A stretch of DNA of 64,000 nucleotides from Theropithecus gelada. Taxonomy: Eukaryota; Chordata; Mammalia; Primates; Cercopithecidae. Numbering within the stretch: the stretch's first letter is position 1; each line of letters opens with the position of its first letter. The stretch is from positions 1,868,561 through 1,932,560 of the forward strand of contig NW_020257756.1 in NCBI RefSeq assembly GCF_003255815.1, in the 5' to 3' direction. Shown in pieces: positions 48,590 to 60,600 of this stretch. A model generated the notes under the pieces. It was not told where the DNA came from and ran no database searches. It saw only the letters and a program-made list of their open reading frames with translations. The position numbers and the translations under genes were made by a program.

Positions 48590-48755
48590 TCACAGCCAAG
48601 ACCGATCCTAAGACCACTTACTGACCTTGGACAGTTTACCCTGAGGCACATGGCTCTGAGGCTCAGTTTCCCCATCTGTTAAATGAGACACCACTTACAG
48701 TGGGTTGCTTGATAGAGTGATTAAATGCCGTAACACTAATGGTACCAGCCAGGCA
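48590..48755 (+). mobile_element. MIR element
   Basis: CTTACTGACCTTGGACAG, GGCTCAGTTTCCCCATCTG, GTGATTAAATGCCGTAACAC. Confidence 0.8.
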
Positions 48756-49766
48756 TGGAGAAGTAAGTTAACTGTCTACTAACAAATGAAACACAAAGCC
48801 ATGCCTATAATGGAAAGGATATTGTCACTCATGGTTCTTCAGTTGGACTGTTTACTTTGTGCATGAATGACAGTCAGTCCTCAATGTAATTTGTTGAAAG
48901 GCTGGAATGAACTTGTGGGAATTGTAAGTTTGAGATGTGGCCAGAACTTCCAGGTGATTGGGAGGAGGGGATGGTGGGATTGTGGCATGTCGTGCTAACG
49001 TTGATTTACCTTGATTAGGATAGTAATTTACTGTACGTTTTTCACAAAAGGCTAATCAGGGAGTACAGCTGTAAAAGTAATTCAGATCTTCGGCAATCGG
49101 TATCTTTGTGCTAGCTTGGAAAATCCATGGCTTGTCTTAATTTGTGATGTTTTCTCTTGTTTTATAATCCAGTGGCATTTAATTTTTAGGTTCTATTGAA
49201 TATTTATGTTCTTTGTAAGTCTGCAGAGCGAATACCTTAGTGTCTCCCCACTTAGCCTGATTTAGCAGGGGGCAGATGTTCATCTTTCATGATTTGGGTT
49301 AAATTGCATTGAAGGCACTCATGCTCCTGGTAGGAGTTTTAGAGTTACTAATTAAATTCTTAACCTCTGGTTCCCTTCCTTTGACATGTGGGAGTAGTTT
49401 TTTCAAAATATCCAAGACATTTTCTGACTCATTAACACATCCTTTTTTATTGAGGAGTCAGAGGAATACGCCTATGTTTAGAAAGCCTTTCCTTAGTCGA
49501 GACATGAATGAGTTGCACCTGTGTGAAATGATGCCTTGTTTAAAAGGTCATAACCTCCCAATGGTAGTGTAGGAAATGAGGTCATCTTCACTTTTTGTTC
49601 AGGGTGAATGCAAGTTAAATTTATTAGTTGGAATAATATATGTGTGGCATCGCTCCTACTGCTAATATAGATTGTAGCTATGAGGCGCTTGCCCTTCATT
49701 TGTTACAATGTTAATTTTCTCAATGTCCTATCATTTATAAAAGAGAAACCAAATATTTTAATCAGG
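48756..49766. other. Intronic, no gene
   Basis: Unique-looking. Confidence 0.4.
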
Positions 49767-50064
49767 TTTTATTTTATTTTTTTCGAGACGGAGTCTCACT
49801 CTGTCGCCCAGACTGGAGTCCAGGGGTAAAATCTCAGCTCACTGCAACCTCCGCCTCCTGGTTTCAAGCAATTCTCCTGCCTCAGCCTCCTGAGTAGCTG
49901 GGATTACAGGCACCCACCACCACGCCTGGCTAATTTTTGTGTTTTTAGTAGAGACAGGGCTTCACTATATTGGCCAGGCTGGGCTCAAACTCCTGACCTT
50001 GTGATCCATCCGCCTCAGCCTCCCAAAGTGCTGGGATTACAGGCGTGAGCTACCTCACCCGGCC
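49767..50064 (-). mobile_element. Alu, full length
   Basis: TTTTATTTTA tail, GAGACGGAGTCTCAC to CTCACCCGGCC. Confidence 0.93.
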
Positions 50065-50304
50065 AATAATCAAAGGTTTTAATAGGTAGTATTTTTCAAC
50101 ACTCTTAGCATTTAGAGTTGAATTGAGATAGTTGCTGAAAAATGACTTAGTCTCAGGCTGAAAGTGTATGGGTTTTCACTGCCTTTCCTACTTGTTTAAG
50201 CAAATGAAAACTTTTTTTTTGTTTTTGACATCCTTCCTGAGATGGAAGAACATTTATTAAGGCAGAAGAATTTTTGGAAGTCTGACATGTCAGTGTGTAT
50301 GTGT

Positions 50305-50402
50305 GACTAGACTCTGGCTTTTAGCCATATGACCTTGGACAAGTCTCTTGACTTTCCTGAACCTTGTTTTCTCTAAAATGATTGAGTTGGGATAATTATA
50401 TG
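50305..50402 (+). mobile_element. MIR fragment
   Basis: GACTCTGGC, CATATGACCTTGGACAAGTC, CTAAAATGATTGAGTTGGG. Confidence 0.65.
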
Positions 50403-51492
50403 TAATTTTCTTTTTTTTACACCATTTTTTTGTGGGTGAAAGGGCCAGGTATAAAAAAGCTCCATCTCTCCATCTGGTTCTGAAAGTTCTGATACTATTA
50501 TTTTTTTCTTTGTGCCCTGGGATGAGGGATGATTTTTAAGAATCAGAAGAGGCAAAGAACATAATCGGTAATAGCAAAGGTCCTGGGTTGTAGGGCAGGG
50601 AATGTTGTCTTGACACTTTTATAGCCCTTCATCCAAGGAGGCTTTTTATTCAGAGGAGGATTTACATCTTTCTCTGCCCATAGCAGGCTGATGACATTTC
50701 ACACATAGTAGGCACTGACTGCATAACTTTTCAGTGAATGCCTGCTTATGATGCAATTAAACATTAACAGTCACCAAGCTGGATTTTATTTTCACATAGT
50801 GCTGTATTCAGACTGTTTGTTGAAGGAGCTCATTGATGAATGTCTGGCTGACTTTAGCCCTTAGTAAAGGCTTGAGGATTTAATGTGCAGTATAAGGATT
50901 TAATTGTGCTATTTCTATTTTGTGTGTAAACTCAGTTTAGTGTCTTACACAACATAATTAGAAATCTGAAACCTAAGCAGTTTGGCTGAGAGGACCCACT
51001 CTCAGAAGGCAGCACTGCCTCAGTTGGAAAAATTGCTTAGGAAATACGGGGGACCAAGTGGGGTCTTGAGCCATTTTTCATGGGGCATAGTAGTGGGCAA
51101 GGCAGATGGCCTGATCCCTGACACTTCCTTCTACAACTTATAGGATGTCACAAGGATTTGTGGGCAAGTTGGAAAGTCAACACATCAACTTTCTTGAGAA
51201 CTTTTCTAAGGAATTGGCTATAGAGAGGCACCTTTTAAAGGCTCCTGGAAATAAACTAGCTTTGGTGGCATGTTCTGAAATTCTGAGCTGGCAAAGGACT
51301 ACTACCAAATTATATAGCTCTAAATTTTGAATTTCACGGGGCCTGGGGGCTGGGGGGTGGTGACAGTAGTAATTTGGTTACTTTCTCTGGGCCCAGCTGT
51401 GTGTTAACAGCATTCAGTAAAAGCTCTGGGTCAGAGTAAGAGACGTGCATTCAGGTTTTAGATGTCTTTGTTTTTTCTTATATTGTCCACAG
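50403..51492. other. Intronic, repeat-poor, upstream of first coding exon
   Basis: Ends with the exon 2 polypyrimidine tract and acceptor AG at 51491-51492. No other exon recognised. Confidence 0.45.
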
Positions 51493-51540
51493 CAGCCATT
51501 GTTTGATGTCCTGTGCCTGAGAAACCAGGCTTTAAACTTT
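51493..51540 (+). other. PRICKLE1: 5' UTR part of PRICKLE1 exon 2
   Basis: A pyrimidine-rich tract ending TTGTCCACAG at 51492 is a good splice acceptor (the next AG, at 51494-51495, is an alternative). The 48 nt between it and the ATG contain no stop in the PRICKLE1 frame. The ATG at 51541 has T at -3 and C at +4, a weak context, while codon 5 (ATG at 51553) has G at -3 and G at +4. Confidence 0.7.
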
Positions 51541-51672
51541 ATGCCTTTGGAGATGGAGCCCAAAATGAGCAAGCTGGCCTTTGGCTGTCAGAGAAGTTCC
51601 ACATCAGATGATGACTCTGGCTGTGCGTTGGAGGAGTATGCCTGGGTTCCCCCGGGCCTGAGACCAGAGCAG
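51541..51672 (+). CDS. PRICKLE1: PRICKLE1 coding exon 2 (residues 1-44)
   Basis: Encodes the N terminus and the start of the PET domain, ending in RPEQ. The donor CAG|GTAGGA at 51673 is good. Phase is 0 at the exon end. Confidence 0.96.
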
Positions 51673-54600
51673 GTAGGAACTTCATCATCCTATATTTACT
51701 CTTTGTTTTTCAGTGTGAGTTCAGACTTCAGAACATTATTTTGCAAATGGATAGAACATCACTGAGATGCTAGAATACCACCCTCCTCAGTCCTTATTCT
51801 TCTTTGTATGGCTTTGAAGTTTTACTTTTGAAGGTCATATTTAGTTTCTCAATGGAAGTTTCCAGTCTCGTCGTACCCATGGTTCCAGAAGCCTCATAAG
51901 GATCCCATTTTTGCTCTAATGAATGAAATCCGGAGTACTACATATGCATTGGTTATATGTATTTCGGATGAATCCCTCTTGAGAGTGAGAGGAATTTACC
52001 TTTTGAAAAACTTCTGTGACAACAAAAAGGCAATAAAAGAAAAGAGAAAAGTTTCCATGCCAGTTCTCAGCAATGCTTTTGCTTTGGAAGCGAGATGGCA
52101 AGCTATCAGAAACCCTCTGAAGTGTTACTGCTTAGACATGGACCTTTGGTAACTTTGCATATAAAAGAGCCTGTCACTTACACTACAGAGATTGGGAAAA
52201 AAAATTAGAGAGTTAATTTTATGCTTTGTGTTGTTATTTTAAGGAAGATGAGAATATTCTATATGCCTATTTACTTTTCCCAATATCTTTACAATGATTA
52301 ACTTGTTGAAAATCCGTGATATTATTAAAAGAGCAAAGGCATCATTTGAAAATAAAGTTGACAGTGGGGTGTGTGGTTGCTTTGCTTCTGAGTTAGGGTT
52401 CTGTTTCCTGTAGGGGGGGACATTTTTTGAGAATAGGGTATCCTTATTTATCGATGGCATAGCACAGTACCTGGCTTGCATGTAGCTGACATTCAGTAAG
52501 TGTTTATAACTGTAAAAAGCTTCTAGAGCTGATAGAATGGGGAGAGGGTGGAGTACTGGTGAAGCAGTTAGAAAAGCAGTATTTGGACAAACTACTTAGA
52601 ATCCCTTCTTACTTCTTTTTTTTTTTTTTTTTTTTTTTTTTCTTTTGAGACGGAGTCTCGCTCTGTCGCCCGGGCTGGAGTGCAGTGGCCGGATCTCAGC
52701 TCACTGCAAGCTCCGCCTCCCGGGTTCACGCCATTCTCCTGCCTCAGCCTCCCGAGCAGATGGGACTACAGGTGCCCGCCACCTCGCCCGGCTAGTTCCA
52801 CCTCGCCCGGCTAGTTTTTTGTATTTTTTAGTAGAGACGGGGTTTCACGGTGTTAGCCAGGATGGTCTCGATCTCCTGACCTCGCGATCCGCCCGTTTCG
52901 GCCTTCTTACTTCTAGGGTGGGTAGGTTTTGTGTGGTACTAAGGTATTGAAGTAGACAGGCCCTAAATTCCTGTCTCATGTCTTTTTTTTTCCATTTATT
53001 CCTTCTCAGCTCTGCAGTATCCTTTGCAGTACTCATTAAGGGATGTTCCTTTAAAGATATCAGAACACAAACAGGCAGAAATTAAGTTTTCCTTTCAGAA
53101 TGAGCAAAGTACAGCTCAATATGGCTTCTCTCCAGTTTCCCTGGGGAGACTGACTTCAGGTATTCAGAAAATAGCATACATGGAAGCAAAGAAAGCTGAT
53201 GTTTGAGAGCACCTGATAAAGAAGAGTTTACAACATTTAGCTAAACAGCTTTTGTCTTTGTGATGTGTAAAATTCAGAGAGCAAATTCAGTGTGTTTGTG
53301 TACTGGGTGGATTTGGGGCCATGTCACATAGTCTGTGTGGTAATTTGCAGAATTCACCCAGGACTCTCTCTCTTGCTGATCTCTTAGCTGACCCGTTGGA
53401 AGATTGGCTGAGGAAGAGTAGTCTTTTTTTTTTTTTTTTTTTTTTTTGAGATGGCGTCTTCCTCTGTCCCCCAGGCTGGAGTGCAGTGGTGTGATCTCGG
53501 CTCACTGCCACCTCTGCCTCCTGGGTTCAAGCGATTCTCCTGCCTCAGCCTCCCGAGTAGCTAGGATTACAGGTGTGCACTACCACGCCCAGCTAATTTT
53601 TGTAGTTTTAGTAGAGACAGGGTTTCACCACGTTGGCCAGGCTGGTCTCAAACTCCTGACCTCAGGTGATCCACCCGCCTCGGCCTCCCAGAGTGCTGGG
53701 ATGACAGGCGTGAGCCACAGCACCAGGAAGAGTAGTCTTAAATGTGCATATTTTATGGTGCATAATTTATGATGTCCCTAATTTTCACTACAAATTACAT
53801 TCCTGAAGAGCAATTTAGCAGCTGGGTGCTAGTTATCTGAAGGTTTGCAGTTCTGCTGAGTTGGCTCAGCTGGTCTTCTCATTAGCTACAAGAGGCCAAA
53901 CCCTGTACCTAGGGAAAGGTAACTTTGAAAGATTAAGTGAGCTGAAATGCTCAGTTCTGTATGCTGATGCCATTCTCACTGTCTCTTATGCAGATCCAGC
54001 TCTATTTTGCTTGCTTACCAGAGGAAAAGGTTCCTTACGTTAACAGCCCTGGAGAGAAGCATCGGATTAAACAGCTTTTGTACCAGTTACCACCACATGA
54101 TAATGAGGTAAAATAGCCGGAAGAAGGCTAATTAGAAAAAAGAAAAAAATGCATGAGAAGCATTGAGATGCTGCTCATAAACCCCAAATCCTCACTGGTG
54201 AGGGCTCTCTTTTGCCTTTCTTTAGTTAAAATTTGGCCAGAGAATACAGCTTTCCATTCTTTGAGAGAAGAGAGAAAAGAGTATCAGTGTAATCAACTTA
54301 ACACACGTTGGTTTTTATAGTGTTTGCAGCCACCCACCAATGATCAGGAACCTACAAATGCCGGAGATTTCCCTGCCCCTGCATCCAGAGTGAATGCTTT
54401 ATGGTCATTCAGGCCTGCAGTTGAGTTGAGTGCATGTAGAATGGAGAGTAAAAGTGGCAGTTAACAAGTTTAAACCTTTTGTGGAAAGGTTAATGTCCTA
54501 TTTTTTTTTTAATGTCTGTGCTGATAAGGGTTTTCAATTAAACATTTCTTATTTAAAAAAAAAAAAAAAAAGACTATTCCTTCACGCTGCATTTCCCTTT

Positions 54601-57600
54601 TTCTAGAGAGGCTGTAAAATTCGGATATGGTGTCATTTAAAAATCGTGGAGGTGTGACACAGGCGAGCTAAACTTACTATTTTATTTCCTGAAACCCTAA
54701 CTCTGGAAGTAGAGAACTGGTGAGAAAGACTGTGCACTCAGTGTGGTGTTTCTGTTTTGCTTTCTGTGAAGGTGCGGTATTGCCAGTCTTTGAGTGAAGA
54801 GGAGAAAAAAGAATTGCAGGTGTTCAGTGCTCAGCGGAAGAAAGAAGCACTGGGAAGAGGAACAATTAAGCTTCTGTCCAGAGCAGTCATGCATGCTGTG
54901 TGTGAGCAGGTGGGCAGCCCCTTCTCCTATGTGTAGCTTGTGGCAGTGGTGCGGATGGGGTGGATAGTTAGGGGTTATCCACTAACTATCTAGCAGAGGT
55001 GTGGGCCCTGAAAGCCTCCAAAAAGTGAGAGGAAGACAGCCTGGCTTTTTATTAAATAGCAGTTCATGTTTCATATTTGTAACTAGCTACACTGCTGTGT
55101 ATGACAGCAGGAGTCAGTCACCCTTGTGCAAACATTGGGTGAAATCCTGCCTTTGGTAGGATCCTGGCATGGAGGTAGGTGCTAGGATACATCTCGTATT
55201 CAAAAGAGGCAGAAACATAATGAAGACATTCAGATCTTTGCTGGCAGTTCTCAGAGTAGGAAATGTATCCAGCAGGAGGCTGGCACAGGAAAACCACTAT
55301 TTGTGTGAATCACATTACACCGTCCTTAGAAACAGTCGTAGTATGTCTGAGACACATGCCTTACAGTGGAGAATCACCAGTAATCCAGCATTAAAGAGCT
55401 ATTTAATCACTTAACAGAGGTGGCAAAAATAAACACATTCCTTACAAATTCGAGATTTATCCTAAAGTAAGAAAGCCTGAGAATCCCGTCTTTAAAAAAT
55501 GATCCTTTTACATTCAAACCCATTTGTTTGTAGTGTGGGTTGAAGATAAACGGAGGTGAAGTTGCAGTGTTCGCCTCCCGCGCGGGCCCTGGCGTGTGCT
55601 GGCACCCATCCTGTTTTGTCTGCTTCACGTGCAATGAGCTGCTGGTCGACCTCATCTATTTTTATCAGGATGGAAAAATTCACTGTGGCAGGCACCATGC
55701 AGAACTGCTCAAACCACGGTGCTCGGCATGTGACGAGGTAAAAAAAGTTCAGCCTTTCACACTGGGAAAAATAAGCTTAGATGAAGCCAATATTCCACTG
55801 TTTACATCTAAGCAAAATATTAAAATTTCCTGGATTTTGTTCTGTGTGCATGTTTTAAAGATAATCCTGTACATTCATACAATGAAGTAATCTATATTTG
55901 GTTGGTGCAAAAGTAATTGCGGTTTTTTGCCATAATGGTCAAAACCGCAATTACTTTTGCACCTACCTAATGGAAGCAGATGTCTTTGTACTTTGATAAG
56001 CATTGTATCTTCAGTGCGTTGTGAGAAAATACAAGTTGCAGAAGAACATGTAGTAGATGGTCTTTTTTGGTTAAGGATTTAAAAAACAGTATGATACATG
56101 TATTTGTTTATACTCAGAAAAGGTATGGAAAGACAAATACCAAATTAGTAGTAGTTACCCTGGGGGAAGGTGGGAATGGATGATGGCTTGAAAGGAAAAA
56201 TTTTCTTCCCTTTAGCTTTTTATTTTAAAATAATTTTAGATTTACAGAAGAATTGCAAAGCTATTACAGAGAGGTCCTGCATGCCCTTCTCCCAGCTTCC
56301 CCTGATGCTAACATCTTACATAACCATAATATATATATCGAAACTAGGAAATTATCATCAGTATAATACCATTAACTAAACCATAGTCTTTGTTTAGATT
56401 TTCCTAGTTTTGTAACAAATGTTCCTTTTCTTATCCAAGATCAATCCAGGGTGCCTCATTGCATTTACTCGTTGTATCTTAGTCTCCTTCCATGTGTGAC
56501 AATAAACTTTGTTTTTATTTGTATACATTCATTTATTTGATACTTTTTTTCAACAATGTTCTATTTGAACATATTTTGGTTTTGGTCTTGGTTTTGTTTT
56601 GTTTTTTTTAATTTTTTTGAGATGGAGTTGCTCTCTGTTGCCCAGGCTGGAGTGCCGTGGTGCAGTCTCGGCTCATGGCAACCTCCGCTTCGCGTGTTCA
56701 AGTGATTCTTGCACCTCAGCCTCCTGAGTAGCTGGGATTACAGGTGCCTGCTACCACGCCCAGCTAATTTTTTTTGTATTTTTAGCAGAGGCGGGCTTCA
56801 CCATGTTGGCCAGGCTGGTCTCGAATTCCTGACCCCAAGAGATTCGACTGCCTCGGCCTCCCAAAATGCTGGGAATACCGGGGTGAGCCACCGTGCTCCA
56901 CTGAACATATTTTGGAAACCAAAAATAGAAGAACCTGCCGGGCTCGGTGGCTCATGCCTGTAATCCCAGCACTTTGGGAGGCCAAGGCGGGCGGATCATG
57001 AGATCAAGAGATAGAGACCATCCTGGCCAACATGGTGAAACCCCATCTCTACTAAAAATGCAAAAATTAGCTGGGCATGGTGGCGGGTGCCTGTAGTCCC
57101 AGCTACTCAGGAAGCTGAGGCAGGAGAATTGCTTGAACCCAGGAGGCGGAGGTTGCAGTGAGCTGAGGTCATGCCACTGCACTCCAGTGTGGTGACAGAG
57201 CGAGACTCCATCTCAAAAAAATAAAAATAAAAATAAATAAGTAAAAATAAAAGAACCAGCCTGGACCCCATGGTGAGACCCCATTTCTGTCCCAAAATGT
57301 TTTTCAAATTAGCTGGGCATGGTGGTTGTGCCCTCGTGGTCCCAGCTACTCAGGAGGCGGAGGTGGGAGGATCGCTCAAGCCCAGGAGTCTGAGGCTGCA
57401 GTGAGCTATGATTGTGCCACTGTGCTCCAGCCTGGGCTACAAGTGAGACCCTGTCTCAAAAAAATAAAGAGTCCTTAATCTGGAGATGGCCACCAGGTCA
57501 AATAAAGCATTATCAACACAAATGCTGTTCACTCAATTCCAGCATCTGTGTAGCTATAACTGTGTTGAGTCCACAGACATTTTTATGACTTTTCTTTCTA

Positions 57601-60600
57601 CTGAAACACCAAATTATTTCACTAAAGTATTTCCGTGTTAATGTGTTCTTTGCCAGATTATGCCAAGGAAATGTTATTGGGGAGCAAAAATATGACCCAG
57701 TGAATTACTTCCAATATAGAATTCTGTTTTGTCAAGTTGAAGCAAGTATTTATTATTTAGTTTCTTTTTTCAGTACTGTCAATTTATGCTCTAGTTTGTA
57801 GCTAAATCAAGTTAGATTTAAGCTTGTGACTCTAAGAAACAAGGTTAGCTATTTGATTTTTTTAAGAGCCAGTGTCTGTCCATTGCCCAAAAAACATGCA
57901 GTTACTTGGCCTTTAAAATAGTTCCTAATGATTTTCTTTCATGCTCTGGTTTCACGTTTCTTTTTGAAGATAATTTTTGCTGATGAGTGCACAGAAGCTG
58001 AGGGTCGCCATTGGCACATGAAGCACTTCTGCTGCCTTGAGTGTGAAACGGTCCTGGGAGGACAGAGGTATATCATGAAAGATGGCCGCCCCTTCTGCTG
58101 TGGCTGTTTTGAGTCTCTCTATGCGGAGTACTGTGAAACCTGTGGGGAACATATTGGTAAGTCCACAGCCAGCCCGTCTGCCCTGTCACCTAGCCATTAG
58201 TCTGTCTAGAATTATCCACAGTCTTATTTTTTCTTTTCTGTTTTTTAAAGTTGAGATATAATTTACATACAGTGAAATGTACAGATCTTAAATGTTCCAG
58301 CTGATGAAATCTGACAAATGAACAGAGAGTCGATTCTTGTTATTCACAGTAGTTGTGTTCTGTGAAGTTACTGCGAACGCTGGATTAGTGAACACTGAAC
58401 CGTTGCTCGTGGGGGAATACAGGGTTAGGTTCCTGTGAGCCTCTGGGCACAGCAGTTTCATCAACCCATCAATGCATAATCTTGTTTCATGTGTGTTTTT
58501 GCTTAAAGCCACTGCTTTATTGAATGTACATTGTTGATGCATTAATATTGAATTCACAGCCAGTAGTACCATACTCAAGATTAGGAGCTTATGTAATACG
58601 TCTTTTCTCCATAAGGCACATCACAGCCTTCTTGCCCTTAGGAACATGACAGCATTTCAGCAGTGTCAGCATTACACTTGGGGTCATTTTAAACAGCAAA
58701 CTCACCAGCAAAAAGCACAAAAACGCGGAAAACATGGCAGTAGATAGATCAGGAATACACCACTTGTCTACAATATGAGAGCGGAAACAAAAGGCTGGAG
58801 CATCTCCTGGATCAGTGCGTGTTGGTTCAATTCATATTTTTACCACTTTGCACATCTGTGAATGACCATGAAAGTGTTGCCAATATTAGTTTGGGGGTTG
58901 TGAATAAATTTTTATGAGTAGGCAAATTCACAAATACAGAATCCACAAAGAATGGGGATTAATTGTACCTGTGTCACCCACACGGCTCCCCATACCCATA
59001 ATCTTTATTTTCTTCATTTCTTCCTTATACCTTGTTTCAGGCATTAAACCGTAACTTATTTATTCTGTCCTTTTCAAAACAGGTGTGGACCATGCGCAGA
59101 TGACCTATGACGGGCAGCACTGGCACGCCACAGAAGCATGCTTTTCTTGTGCCCAGTGTAAAGCCTCTTTGTTGGGATGTCCCTTCCTTCCCAAACAGGG
59201 TCAGATTTACTGCTCAAAAACGTGCAGTCTCGGTGAAGACGTCCATGCCTCTGATTCTTCCGACTCTGCATTTCAGTCAGCTCGATCAAGAGACTCCCGA
59301 AGAAGTGTCCGAATGGGCAAGAGCAGCCGGTCAGCAGATCAGTGTAGACAGTCTCTCCTCTTATCGCCCGCTCTGAACTACAAGTTTCCTGGCCTCTCAG
59401 GCAATGCCGATGACACCCTCTCTCGAAAATTGGATGATCTGAGTCTCTCCAGGCAAGGAACAAGTTTTGCCAGTGAAGAATTTTGGAAAGGCAGAGTAGA
59501 GCATGAAACTCCAGAAGACCCTGAAGAATGGGCTGATCATGAAGATTATATGACGCAGCTCCTCCTCAAGTTTGGTGATAAAAGCCTCTTTCAGCCACAG
59601 CCCAATGAGATGGATATTCGAGCCAGTGAGCACTGGATATCTGATAACATGGTTAAAAATCAGACCGAGTTAAAGCAAAATAACCAGAGCCTTGCAAGTA
59701 AAAAATACCAGTCTGATATGTACTGGGCACAGTCACAAGATGGCCTGGGTGATTCTGCTTATGGCAGCCACCCAGGCCCTGCAAGCAGTAGAAGGCTCCA
59801 GGAATTGGATCTGGACCATGGGGCTTCAGGGTATAATCATGATGAAACACAGTGGTATGAAGATTCCCTGGAGTGTCTGTCAGACCTGAAACCAGAGCAA
59901 AGTGTTCGGGATTCGATGGATTCTTTGGCATTGTCCAATATCACAGGTACGTAATCTAGGGATTATGGGGTATTTGAAAAAAGGAGCTGCTAATTATTGT
60001 TGAATATTAGGATGATTGAGAAACACATCTTGTTTTGGTCTCTCTTCTAGGGGCTTCGGTGGATGGAGAAACCAAGCCAAGGCCATCATTATATTCGCTG
60101 CAAAATTTTGAGGAGATGGAAACAGAAGATTGTGAGAAGATGAGCAATATGGGAACTTTGAACTCTTCCATGCTGCACAGGAGTGCAGAGTCCTTAAAGA
60201 GTCTAAGTTCAGAGTTGTGTCCAGAGAAAATCCTGCCTGAAGAGAAACCAGTACATCTGCCAGTGCTCAGAAGGTCCAAGTCTCAGTCCAGACCACAGCA
60301 GGTCAAGTTTTCCGATGATGTCATCGACAATGGGAACTATGACATTGAAATCCGGCAGCCTCCGATGAGTGAAAGGACTCGGAGACGCGTCTACCATTTT
60401 GAAGAGAGGGGATCCAGGTCTCATCACCACCGCCGCAGGAGAAGTAGAAAGTCGCGCTCCGACAATGCCCTGAATCTTGTTACAGAAAGAAAATACTCTC
60501 CTAAGGACAGACTGAGGCTGTACACCCCCGATAACTATGAGAAATTTATACAGAATAAAAGTGCCCGGGAGATCCAAGCATACATCCAGAATGCTGATCT

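Larger units (their letters stand above)
51673..53993 (+). other. PRICKLE1: PRICKLE1 intron 2
   Basis: GT at 51673, AG at 53992-53993. Contains Alus at 52617 and 53426; the rest is unique-looking. Confidence 0.9.
55738..57969 (+). other. PRICKLE1: PRICKLE1 intron 5
   Basis: 2.2 kb holding a MADE1 palindrome, an antisense L1M fragment, an inverted Alu pair and an Alu fragment. Confidence 0.9.
58157..59082 (+). other. PRICKLE1: PRICKLE1 intron 6
   Basis: 926 bp, mostly an L1M fragment containing a DNA transposon. Confidence 0.9.

Noticed and set aside
51445..51540. ATG at 51445 extending the PRICKLE1 frame upstream
   Set aside because: It lies before the strong splice acceptor at 51491-51492, so it is intronic in the spliced mRNA.
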